The notes under the pieces: model-generated | What the model was told of the DNA's origin: nothing | What the model saw: the letters and a program-made list of their open reading frames with translations, nothing else | Database searches by the model: none | Shown: positions 35,216-45,988 of the stretch, piece after piece | Numbering within the stretch: the first letter of the stretch is position 1 | Layout: each line of letters begins with the position of its first letter | Position numbers and translations under genes: made by a program | From: Halicephalobus mephisto | Taxonomy: Eukaryota > Nematoda > Chromadorea > Rhabditida > Panagrolaimidae | Direction: 5' to 3' | DNA: 64,000 nt | NCBI GenBank assembly: GCA_009193035.1 | Contig: SWDT01000036.1 | Span: 1 to 64,000, forward strand

Positions 35216-38200
35216 TTAATCAGTCGTTGCAGGATTCACTGATGACTGAGTTTGTCTCATGTTTGCTCGTTGTCTCAGTTGTTGGTCAACTTTATCATGA
35301 GCATCTAACTCGTCTCTGAGATTCTGGACATGTTTTATTCTGTGGTCCTTCTCCAGATCTTCATTACTTGGTCCGATTTTGACTTTTCTACCGTATGTAC
35401 AGAACATACAAACAACAACAAAAAGAGCAACAAATTCGATCACAGAGATGACAGAAATCCCGAGCCAAAGTGACATTTGACCTCCAAGTTCGTTAGTGGC
35501 GGTGGAAAACGGATAACTCGCAGTTTCTGTATAAGATTCGTAATCCAAACCGTTGTAATACAGATTAATAAGAACACTATTCTCTCCGTACCACTTGATG
35601 CAGTCTGCCTCAGGAGTAAAGACGCTACCAGCACAGGAGAAAGCCATGCCGGCACTTTTGGAGTTCAACACAACATGTCCTTCAGTAGGGAACTGCGAGA
35701 GAGTTACTGTAGTGTCGATGTCGGTTTCGTAACATTGCGGTTTACATTCGCAAGTTTTCAGAGGATCAAAGTAATTCTCGTGGTCTGGATCCTGCGAATC
35801 CCGAAGATTCCGGAGATCAGGAAGTTTACTGACGGGACAGTAAGGCAAAGTCGAAGGTTTTCCATACCGTGGATCTGTACATTTAATCGTTTTAAAAATG
35901 TGTTTCTGAATACAAGCACGGAAGCAGAGATCGAGGGTGTAAGTGTTGTTAGGGTAGTAATTCTTGGTTTCGTCATCGCTGTCGATGCAGTTAGAATACG
36001 GGTTTTTCAGACGGGAGATTTTAGTCTTAAAAAGAAAAAATTAATTTTCAAAACTAAACTACTTGAAAAGCAGATAGTGACTAGAAAGCGTAATTTACTA
36101 TCAAACACAGTCACTATCCAAAAAAACTTCAGCAAAAAATTAATTTGGATAGACTAAACAGTGGTGAATTTTTAAAATCAGTCACTATTTAATATTATTT
36201 TTAATTACAATATTGCAAAAATTAAAGTTATTACGAAATTTTCTCGAATTCCCAGAAAAGTTTAAAAACTTCAATTTTAAATAGTTTCCAACAAGTTCTG
36301 GAAAATTCTAGAAATTTCAATAAAATTTTAAGAACTTCTTGAATTTTGTACTGAGTTTTTTAAAATTCTAGAAATTTCAGTAAAATTTTAAGAAATTCTA
36401 GAATTTTATACTGAATTTTTTAAAATTTTAGGAATTTCAATAAAATTTTAAGAACTTCTTGAATTTTATACTGAGTTTTTTAAAATTCTAGAAATTTCAG
36501 TAAAATTTTAAGAAATTCTAGAATTTTATACTGAATTTTTAAAAATTTTAAGGATTTTAATAAAATTCTAAGAACTTCTAGAATTTTACACTGAGTTTTT
36601 TAAGATTCTAGGAATTTTAATGAAATTTTAAGAAATTCTAGAATTTTATACTAAATTTTTTAAGATTCTAGGGATTTTAATGAAATTTTAATTTAAAAAC
36701 TCACAAATTCAATTCCGATAAGTGTCTCGCGTCCAACCGGAGCATTGATTCCAAAGGCCTCCATCGCTGGATCCTCTCCCTTGGAATTTATCCCAACTCT
36801 AGCTCCAGCTACAGCAGTCGTCGGAAGAAACAACTGTTCTCCAGTGGTTTCTTTCTGATTTATCAACATCAAAACAGTCAAGCCAAAGTTGTTTCCAGCC
36901 CTGAGGGTCTTGTAATCAGAAGGTTCCGTGTTGAATTGAAAACATCGTCCATAAGTAGCGTCATAGTACTCAGTAAAGTTCTGTACCGTACATGGAATTC
37001 CATTGAAGGTGCAAATTTTGAAGATCTGGCCAAAGGTATAAGTCACTTTCTCTTTCTGGGCAACTGTCAACTTAGAAGCCAAGAGAACTAACGCTTCATT
37101 AGCCCATTCGGTTTTCTCATAACGCGTGTTAGGTATCTGAAATTCACAAAATTCAAAAAATTCAAAAATTCACAAAATTCAAAAAATTCAAAAATTCACA
37201 AAATTCCAAAAATTCACAAAATTCCAAAAATTCCCAAAATTCCAAAAATTCAAAAAATTCACAAAATTCAAAAAATTCACAAAATTCCAAAAATTCACAA
37301 AATTTCCAAAATTCCAAAAATTCCCAAAATTCACAAAATTCACAAAATTCCAAAAATTCACAAAATTTTTATATTTCCAAAAGTCAAAAATCCTTAAATT
37401 TAAATTACCACTAAAACTAAGTTATATTTTTATGTTTTTAATAAAAAACTAAAAATCCACATATTTTAGTTAAATTTAAAAACTTTTTAAACTATTATTT
37501 ATATTTTCGGTATTTATAAAATACAAAAACTCAAAGGTGAAATTTGTAAATTGTTAAAAATAACACGAAAAGTACTGTAATCAGTCATCGTAAAAATTAA
37601 AAGATGAATATTAATTTTCTAATATGAAAATTTACATAAATTACGGTCAAGGAAAAAGCGTACTGTACTATGTTACATCAGAACTCCAAGTTCCAGATTT
37701 TAAAAGTAATTTTTGTTTTTTTATTGAAGAAAATTAAAAATTTTTTTTATTATACTGTAAAAATTGTAATTTTAATAAAAATTAAATTTGGTGATTTTTC
37801 TTTAGTCAGGAAATCAGTATTCAATTATTATTTTGAATAAAAAACTTACATTTAATTGAAATGGATCCGGAGTAATGTCGCCGTAATTGTTGCTGACCAT
37901 TGCTGTGTAACTTTCCATTAAATTGTTGATTTCAGCATAAGGACCTCCGAGATCTTTAATCGCGGAATAATTGTATGGATTATTGTTGCAAAAAGTAATG
38001 ACAGGAAAATCTTGAGGACCGTAATCCAACGAAGTCACTACTATCATCGGATAACTTATGAATTTTTTGACTATCAAATATGCTTGATAAAAAGCAACAA
38101 CCATCAAAATCATCCAAATAATAACCCATAAAATCCGGATAATCTTGTTCAAAGCATAGGCGATTTGAGGAATGCCTGCGGCACTCGTCCAATCGGCAAA

Positions 38201-38230
38201 ATCGGCAAGAACGAGTTTGAAGCCACTCAT
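35216..38230 (-). CDS. DEG/ENaC (degenerin) sodium-channel subunit
   Basis: Amiloride-sensitive-type cation channel subunit with two membrane segments. Exons 38230-37850, 37136-36705 and 36025-35216 give 540 aa. TM1 (ILWVIIWMILMVVAFYQAYLI) is followed by the diagnostic FPVITFCNNNPYN. The large Cys-rich extracellular loop includes YGRCFQFN, LDLCFRACIQKHI and CECKPQCYETDID. The pre-TM2/TM2 block GGQMSLWLGISVISVIEF is the degenerin selectivity region. The C-terminal tail is short and charged. The length is at the small end for nematode members and nothing essential seems missing. Both introns are filled with simple repeats. The subfamily cannot be settled by eye. Confidence 0.93.
36270..36690. 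repeat. Tandem repeat in DEG/ENaC intron 2, rich in TTCTAGAA
   Basis: About seven degenerate copies of a ~60 bp unit. Several contain TTCTAGAAATTTC (36306-36318, 36366-36378, 36486-36498), which fits the trimeric heat-shock element TTCnnGAAnnTTC exactly. The other copies carry the dimer TTCTAGAA. Confidence 0.85.
37138..37372. repeat. Low-complexity AAATTCA/AAATTCC repeat in DEG/ENaC intron 1
   Basis: About 235 bp made of short variants of AAAATTCACAAAATTCC with runs of AAAAATTC. It also opens a spurious minus-strand frame rich in EFCEFLEF. It is simple sequence with no coding meaning. Confidence 0.9.
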
Positions 38231-38577
38231 CTTGATGAAAAAATGGTAAAACTAACAAAAGAAGAAGTTTAAAATTTTCCAAACAATCGTCGCTCTGGGA
38301 AACGGTATCTGTTTTGAAATATTAATTAAAACAAAGGAATTCAAAAACAGAAGAATTAGAGCACAAATGCAAAAAAAGAAACACGTAACCGAAGAACAAA
38401 GGAAACAAGATTTCAGAAATTTAAAAAATTGTCAAGTTTTCTATGCCAAGAGTTGTTTAATCTTTCGTTATGTGCGGAGTTGGAAAATACAGCCTTATTC
38501 TTTGATAAACAACAATAAATAAATAAACAATAAACAAATATTATGCAAATTAACAGCTATTTCCTGACTACCGTAAT

Positions 38578-38910
38578 CCAGCTAATTAATACATAGGGTT
38601 TTTCGTTTTGGGACCTTGTAGAAAATGAGGAAATAAAGCTGTTTAGTACATTAATAACGGCATAAAAATAATAAAAATAATAAAAATTAATGAAGTTGTT
38701 TTTGAATTTCATAACCGCAGCTAATACATAGTTTTTCGTCCTGGGACCTTGTGGGAAATGGGAGAATAAAGTTATTTAGTACATTAATAACGGCATAAAA
38801 AATAATAATAAAGAAAATCAAAACTAACCGACAAAGCTGTTTTTAGGTTTCATCAGTGTAGCTAATTAGTACGCAGGGTTTTCGCTCCCGGACCGGACTC
38901 TCTGAATTGG
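38578..38910. repeat. Triplicated upstream block containing the shared promoter motif
   Basis: Three imperfect tandem copies of a ~135-145 bp unit. Each starts near GCTAATTA/GCTAATACATA and is followed by the TTTTCG...GGACC motif (38598-38615, 38731-38748, 38878-38894). The first two also share a stretch containing AGTACATTAATAACGGCAT. The block lies about 370-680 bp upstream of the DEG/ENaC start. Confidence 0.8.
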
Positions 38911-39102
38911 ACAGGTTTTAACAGAATTGATCCACATCAACATTTCTGAAAACAGCAATTTTGGAAGAATGTTTAATATTCCAAACATAAATAAAGTGAA
39001 AAACTAAACCAAATAAAAACTCCCTAATATTTACCAAATTTTCCTGAGAAATCCAGAATTATGAAAATCATCGAAATTGGAATCAATGCTCCTTTATTTC
39101 TT

Positions 39103-39325
39103 TTATTTCCTTTCTTTCTCTCTTCCTCTCTTCCTTTCTCTCTTTCTCTCTTCCTTTCTCTCTTTCTCTCTTCCTTTCTTCCTTTCTTTCTTTCTTCCTT
39201 TCTTTCTTTCTTCCTTTCTTCCTTTCTTCCTCTCTCTCTTTCTTCCTTTCTTCCTTTCTTCCTTTCTTCCTTTCTTCCTTTCTTCCTTTCTTCCTTTCTT
39301 CCTTTTTTCTTTTCTTCCTTTTTTC

Positions 39326-39360
<35 letters not shown>

Positions 39361-39361
39361 T
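39103..39361. repeat. CT-rich microsatellite (TTCC/TTTC)n
   Basis: About 260 bp of TTCCTTTC, TCTC and TTTC units. Two spurious plus-strand frames (Phe/Leu/Ser-rich) arise from it. Confidence 0.97.
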
Positions 39362-39935
39362 ATCCCTTTATTCCACCTGTATATTAAAGCAAAATTGCCA
39401 AGCAGTAAGCACTATTACCACATATATTTAATGAATACTCCAGAAATTTAAAAAACGTCGATATATGGAACTTTGAAGAATGTAATATTTCTATTTTCTG
39501 ATATTTTTTTATCATTTCAGTTTTACAAAAAATTCATTTTTCGACGATGTTTTTGATTTTTAAATTTTGTATTTTTTACATCTTTTACTATCTTATATTA
39601 CAAAATTCTATGTTGTAAAAAGCGGAAATCGATGTTATTATGAAATTTTCTCATCGCGAATATCAGGGATCTCATAAGAACTACAGTAACCTGGATATTT
39701 ATTTTACACAAGAGTTGTTTCATAATTGTTATCACACAATCAAAGAACTTGTCGAAAACGGACTTCTTTACTTTTATTTAAAATTCAAAAAAATACCTAA
39801 AAATTTCCAAAAATATCGTTGAAAAAAACAAATGCATTCATCTCTAAAATTTCGTCGTTATTCAAATTTGCTTAATTTTTTAAATATTTGCATATTTTCT
39901 GATTTCTTGATTCATTATTTTGCACTTGTTCGTCG

Positions 39936-42900
39936 ATGTCTCTTGTTGCAGTTTTTCTTTTTCCATCATTTTTATCTCTTTGTGCTGCTGATGAATCTGA
40001 CGTCGGTAAGCCGTTTTTCTTTTATCCTAAGCCTGGGTTCGATCCCACCAACAACCCCTATAATATCTTCTTCAACAACACTTTCCCCACCGACGTTGAG
40101 TTGCTTTCAAAATACGAATTAAACAAGTAAGATTAACTTTAAATTTCTCAATTAAAAACGAATCCTAGTGTTACTTACGACGACCTTCTCGACAAAGCCA
40201 TCGGAATCCCCATGTATGCCGGGTTGGATTTGCTTAAGAACATGAGGATTATGATGGAATCCTTTTTCATCCACTTCCGAGCCAGAGATTCCATAACAAG
40301 ATCCAATTTTTCCAATCAAGTCTGCAAAGATCCGAGCAATTCGACCACTCTCATTCCTGGTCCTAGACGGATTTTCTCCGTTTTCCATGAGTTGAACCTC
40401 CCTTTCGAAGTGGAATGTCTTACTTGTGACATGAAAACAGTCAGAGAACCTTCTCCAAAGTTCTTCCGAATCTTAAAAAACAGGCAAGAGTAAGATTTCC
40501 AGAGTTTTTTACCTTCAAAATTTAGAAAAGTTTTCGCCACACCAGCGGAGTTGATGAAAAACTCCCAATCCATTCCTGATTTCTTAAAAAAGAAGATGAA
40601 CGAGGAGAGTACTACTTCGGTTTTCTACATTGAACGGGATTTCGAGGATTCCGGCAAGGTTCGTTTCACCCCAAGGCTTATTCCAGAGTATAGTGAGAAA
40701 GTACAGGACTACCTCCGTCCTACAAGAGTGGATGAGAATGCTGTAAGCGTCTTCTGTGCGAAGGTAGGTTTAATTCTCTCCTAAAAAACCAAACAAGTAC
40801 AAAAAGATTATTATTAGTCAGAGTCCAAGTCAACGACTTCAGGTTCAATATCTTTAGTAAGACGCCAATTCTTGCGTATGTAGCTCTCTCTGTCAGGAAT
40901 TTCATCCCAGGTTTCTTCTCTAGTTTTTGTCTTGTGATAATAGTCTTTAGGCGGGACGTAGCAGATAGGTGAGTAACAACGGCAGGGAATCTTCCGGTCG
41001 TAAAAATAATTCACTCCGTAATCAAACGTCAGCTCTTCTCCAGGGTGGATGTTCCTTATGGCAATGAGAACGATACGAGGCGGGGGATAAATTTCCTCGG
41101 AGGGGATGCTGCTGTAAACTCGAATTCCAACCATGTTAGGAAGACAGGAATGATTGGCAAATCTAGAGATATTGCCGAAATCATGAGAGTCGATGTTGAT
41201 GCATTCCTGGTTTCCATTCTGAAACTTAGTACATTGAGCAGACTTGGTTCAGGAGGACTTACGTAAAGGAAGGCGGTGTATTGATAGTCGCCTCTTGAAT
41301 TCCGTTCACTCGAATGTAGGACCTCACCGATGTACTCAAAAATAGGCATACCAAGAGCAATAGGCTGAGCTGCAATCAAGCCGAATCCTTTTCCATCCAC
41401 GTACTCGAGAAACATGCGCTTGGCGACGTGCCCATTAATCAGTCTTCTCTTGCATTTTGCACGGCAATCGCAATGCTGACCGCAATCGACGTACTTGTGC
41501 TTGTTCATATGGTACGCGTGCGGGACAATAACGAGTCTTTCCTAAATTTAATAGTTTATATATCAACGACTACTGTAAACTGATAACATACTTTCGGGTT
41601 GAAGACGACACTGGAGGCTATTTCGCATTCACAAGTCTCGGGGTTACATTCGCCTTCACAAGTACATCCGGTCTTCTCTTTCTCGACGAGTGGCATCATC
41701 TTTGCTGTGAACTTGTTCTTCACCATGTAGCAGAAGCTTCTGAAAATTACAGTAACAAGGCTTGAAGAAAATTGATAGAAGTGAGGAATTTACTCAGGAC
41801 GAGCATTGTTGATGTCGTTGATGACAGGGATTGGAGCGATTTCGGCGCCTCTGCTGATGTCCTTGTTGATTACGTTACGGCTCCTCAGGAGAAAATCCAT
41901 TTTTGGAAGGAGATTAATGAGACTACAAAGTAGGGATAAGGAACAGAAAAAAACAAAAATCAAACAATAGGTTTTCGTTTCGAGACACAAGAAACAGGAA
42001 GCAGCTAATTTCGAAACTTCCAATTTAGCCTAAATTTCCACTTTCTCTTTAGGAAATACCATTTCTTCTTGCAATTTTTTGATTTCAGGAATCTGAAGGT
42101 AAGCTAACTCCTCTGGACATCGTTGTCAATGTGGATACTCTCCGAGTCCCCCCACCGAAGTCCAATGTTCTCAACGAATCCGGAACTCCAGACAAGGCCG
42201 ATGTAACTCGATTGGTCTCTTCTTAATGAAATTTTATGTTTCAGAACACTCATCGATTTAGAATTGAAGACTTGATTGTCTGGACTCCCGATTTCGATAA
42301 AAAATTGCCTATCGTCAACGAAAAGTTAAATTTGAAACTCGATCTCCGATGGGAACCATGGTCGTGCTGCAGTGCTTGCTGCTGTTCGACGATCACTTGC
42401 GGTCCTGGATTCGATACATCTGAAGCTGTTTGGTAAGTTTCATTCATTTTCGTTATATAAAAACTGAATATTTATAATTTCCCACAAATATTTGAAAATC
42501 ATTGATTTTGATTTTTTCTGGATTTATATTTCTTAAAAACAAACTAAAATTTTCCTAATTTATTTATAACTTGAATAACGTGGAGAATTGAATGTATGTA
42601 CTTTCTAAAAACACCTGGAGGTTTATAAATACCAGTTCTTCATATATGGAAAATTAAATTTGCCTTATTTCAGTCGACAGATACCAAGTTTCAAATCTCG
42701 TCGAGGATTTGTTTCCTTTTTTAAAAACGACTCACGGTTACCGGTAAGTGTTTCCTATTTTATGAGTTTATTTCTCTTCAGTTGAGAGTAGCGGAGTACA
42801 TCGAAGTCTACCTCAGGTCTAGTCCTCTGATTACCCCTGAACAAGCTATACAAGTCAAAGAAGCTGCTGAAACCTTGGATGTTTACCTCTCTATCGACCC

Positions 42901-43816
42901 TTACGCTGACCAAGGGATCCCTTTCCACTCGACGTTGCTCCAATCTTCTCGACCATTCCTCATCGTTGAAACGTTTCTGAACGACAACTTTGAATACAGA
43001 ATTGAAGGAAATCCAACTGCTGGGCCTTTCGGAAGATACGGAATGATGATTGAATCTAAATCATGCGATGATGACCTTCAGAAGAAAAATTGCACTCTTC
43101 TTCAGCAATGTATGGATACTGGTGGATCTCAATTTTCATCCAATGACGAAAAAACAAAAGATGAAAGTCCAGATTCTACAACGAAACTCCCGCGACAACA
43201 AGTCTGTCAATATCCTGGGATTGAAGATCTCGAAATCCGATACAGAGAATCCACCTTCGACGTTCATGAAACCCTCAACTACAGGTTCCTCGTAGATGAA
43301 CAAGAGTTTGGAGAACTGCTTTCAACCGACTGGAGCATTGGTCAACGGGATATTGGTGCTTTTAACAAAGAACAACCATGCAGTGAACAGAGGCTTTTCA
43401 CAGATGGAATCGACCTAGTCTTAATCAAAGTTGACAAAACTGATGCAATGCAACCATACATCGTCAGAGGAACACTCAAAGCTACTGGTGAACAGATTAC
43501 TCTCAAAATGGTACTGAATTTCAAAGCGTAAGTTTTCATTCAAACATTCGAAGAGTAATTCGGGATTTCTAGAAAAGCCTCTTCATCAAAGTACATCAAT
43601 CAATTATTGATGTGGGCAGGTATCACTGGAGGAGTTTTGATCCTGTTTACTGTAGGGTTAATCGCGATTCACCGCGTTCAAGTCCTAAGCCTCAGAGCAA
43701 AGTTAGAACAAGTCAGAAAGTTTGTCGAACAAGCTAAATTTCGTGCTGATCGGGAAAAGCAACCCAACTTCTCTGTACAGCAAAAGCCTCCAGTAGAAAC
43801 AACGTTAAATCTATAG
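39936..43816 (+). CDS. Unrecognised type I membrane protein with TSP1-like Cys cluster
   Basis: Eight exons: 39936-40126, 40169-40489, 40526-40763, 42089-42202, 42245-42432, 42674-42743, 42782-43527 and 43573-43816, giving 703 aa. It begins with a signal peptide (LVAVFLFPSFLSLCA) and has an N-glycosylated ectodomain. A Cys-rich segment in exon 5/6 (WEPWSCCSACCCS, TCGPG, then Cys) recalls a thrombospondin type 1 repeat, W..W..CS..C...CG.G. A single membrane helix near the C-terminus (about residues 640-660, MWAGITGGVLILFTVGLIAI) leads into a ~50-residue cytosolic tail with a short coiled coil. I do not recognise the family; it is probably nematode-specific. Intron 3 (40764-42088) contains a whole SET-domain gene on the opposite strand. 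Confidence 0.8.
40814..41900 (-). CDS. SET-domain histone methyltransferase, SUV39/G9a type
   Basis: Exons 41900-41794, 41739-41592, 41541-41263 and 41218-40814 give 312 aa. A compact protein with pre-SET, SET and post-SET elements. The pre-SET cysteines appear as GCTCEGECNPETCEC and CGQHCDCRAKCKRR. The SET start is FLEYVDGKGFGLIAAQPI followed by FEYIGEV. The SAM and catalytic core is RFANHSCLPNM, and GEELTFDYG closes it. The post-SET has CRCYSPIC. This pattern fits H3K9-type methyltransferases. No chromodomain or ankyrin repeats are present, so it is one of the small nematode SET genes. All catalytic motifs are kept. The whole gene, with its upstream motif, lies within an intron of the plus-strand membrane-protein gene. 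Confidence 0.92.
41971..41987. promoter_or_regulatory. Shared promoter motif upstream of nested SET gene
   Basis: GTTTTCGTTTCGAGACA on the plus strand, about 70 bp upstream of the SET-gene start and inside the host gene's intron. It supports independent transcription of the nested gene. Confidence 0.45.
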
Positions 43817-43948
43817 ATTTACTCTACATTCTGATCTAAATGGGCAAAATACTCAAAGTATACTGAGTAAACTGCAAGTAAAATCAACGTGAAGAAATAA
43901 CTTAAAACGTTAAATGTTAATGTACTGGTTAGTGGAGAAGCCGTCATT

Positions 43949-44819
43949 TCAGCGTTCTTCCCTCTTGAGCGGGTAGCTGTCTCCAAAAAGGCGGAAGCTC
44001 TTCAAAAACTCTGACTTGGACGCACCATCTGATCTATCGAGAGTCCCAACAATACTCGTGTACAAGTTGAAGTCGTTGTCGTTTGCCATTGAAGATTGGA
44101 AAGCCTCACGAGCATCTTCAGGGGATGAATTGCAGAAACCATCCTTCACAGGGCTGGTAGTACAGCTCATAGCAACTCGTGATCGCGGAATAAACGGAGG
44201 AGGCAATTTGTCGAGGGCTGGCTGAGGCAGCATCCATGATGGAAGAGCATTTTCCTGATCAGTCTGCAATCCTGCATTTTTAGCAGCATTGGTGATGAAT
44301 TCATCGAGTTTTGCTGAAGACAAAAATTTACACAAAAACTACTTTAAAAAACTTACATTTCGGTAGTCCAAGATGACTCAAATACTCATGAATGTACTCT
44401 GACGATGGATATTGACTCACTCTCGGTACGAACTTCAACTCGTGTTCTCCATGAGCATACCAGCATCTGGCTCCAAAACGACAGTACTTGTCTTGTCGGA
44501 AGTTGTCACACAAAGTTGTCTTGTACAAAAGCGGATTCTTCCAGGAAGAACTCTTTGCAGCATGCAATCGGTTGAATTCCCTAATAGATTGAAGGAGATC
44601 GTTGAAAAATATCTGCTGAGGATCCTTCTCGCATTGAGACTGACTTCGGAAATGACCTGTAGTAATTGGAGGGAGATTGATGTTAGGCAACAGTTGAGCA
44701 GGTGCTTGGTAATACTCATCGCTCATCTTCTGCTTACCGAAAGATGGACCATTTCGCTTAGGAGTCGAAGTCTTCGGAGAAGTGGGGAAAATAGGGAGAC
44801 GTTCAAAACTGTGATGCAT
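43949..44819 (-). CDS. Single CCCH zinc-finger protein (TIS11-like finger)
   Basis: Exons 44819-44357 and 44313-43949 give 275 aa. One CCCH finger at about residues 100-128: YKTTLCDNFRQDKYC, then CRFGARCWYAHGEHEL, with spacing C-x8-C-x5-C-x3-H and the YKTxLC lead-in of TIS11/PIE-1-type RNA-binding proteins. Nematode germline relatives (POS-1, OMA, MEX-5) normally carry two fingers. I find no second one, only a Pro/Ser-rich C-terminal region. It probably binds AU-rich RNA, by family. The start is supported by an acceptor (TTTTCAG) 31 nt upstream. There is a long, repetitive 5' flank. Confidence 0.85.
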
Positions 44820-44869
44820 CTTAGAGGTTAGTGGCTTACTTTGACGGCTGAAAATCTAACAAATAATAA

Positions 44870-45180
44870 AAATATGAATATGTACGGGGTAATATTAAAC
44901 AACGAATAGAAGAGGACAATGTTCATATAAAAACCCGACAGTAAAACAAGTATCAAAATGAAGACAATTGAAAGTCAAGATTTATATGGGAAATCACCAA
45001 CAAACATAATGTTGAAGATAAATAAGAAAACAACGGAAAAAACGAATATCCACACAAGAATGAGTTAATGCCAAACAACAAAAGTAAAATAACGGAAAAA
45101 GACGAATATTCATATAAAAACACAGATTAAGATCAAACAAACAAGATAAACAAGAAAGTTACCGGAAACTAAGAAAATTC
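44870..45180. repeat. Degenerate tandem repeat upstream of CCCH gene
   Basis: A-rich imperfect units sharing ATATTCATATAAAAAC and AACGGAAAAA-type blocks about 100-120 bp apart. No coding potential. A weak copy of the shared promoter motif lies at 45286-45302. Confidence 0.6.
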
Positions 45181-45309
45181 GGATGGAAAATGAACGACAA
45201 AGGAGCTCCAGACACCACTCGAAATGCCAAATTGAAGCAAAATCGAAAGTGCGAGTCGTATCAACTCGCACCTTCTCAAACGGGTAATTTTCGTTCTTTG
45301 CCAGTTCGA

Positions 45310-45988
45310 AAAGGACTCAACTGTCAAATTCCATTGTTCTGACGTGCATCCTAAAATCTTTGACTTTTCCGACTTTTTAAAGTTTAATTTCTTTTTACAA
45401 ATTTAATATTAATTTTATAAAATTCTGAAAATTCAGTTGTTATTTCCCAGATAATGATTAGTCTGAAGTTTCGGATTCTTGTTTTTATTCATAATACGTT
45501 CCACTTTTATTTTGAAATTTTTATATTATTTGAATTTCTTATTGTATCGATGAAATTCATAAAACTAGTACAGGAATAAAAATGTTAAATAAGAATTTGT
45601 CATTATGGACATAATTGTCGATTTTTCGAAACCTTCAATTTTCGAATTTTAATCAAGTCGATCCAAATCCGATCGTCTGGATTTCCGAATTAGATTTTTA
45701 GATCGAATTAGTCCGGATTTCGAAATCAGAACTGTCGATTTTTGATTTATTTCGAAATCCAGCAGTTCGATTTTCGAACTCAAACTTTTCGTTTTTTATT
45801 TTTTTAATCTCCAACTAAATTAAATCAATTCGAATTCAGACTCCCGATTTTGGAACTCAAATTAGTTCAAAATTCAATTTGAAAATTCGAAATCGACATT
45901 TTTGCTCTGTATTTAACCGACATGAATTAAGTGTGAATGTTTACCCCGGACAAACATTGAATATCAATGAGATCTGGGCCAGTTATTA
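45310..45988. other. Intergenic, no gene seen
   Basis: AT-rich, with many short TTCGAA/GATTTCGAA-type words between 45600 and 45900 but no regular period. No gene or RNA seen. Confidence 0.5.

Noticed and set aside
39061..39451. Phe/Leu/Ser-rich frames, 108 and 124 codons
   Set aside because: Entirely made of the CT microsatellite.
40020..40045. GGGTTCGATCCCA, resembling a tRNA B box
   Set aside because: It lies in coding exon 1 of the membrane protein. No A box or cloverleaf can be formed around it.
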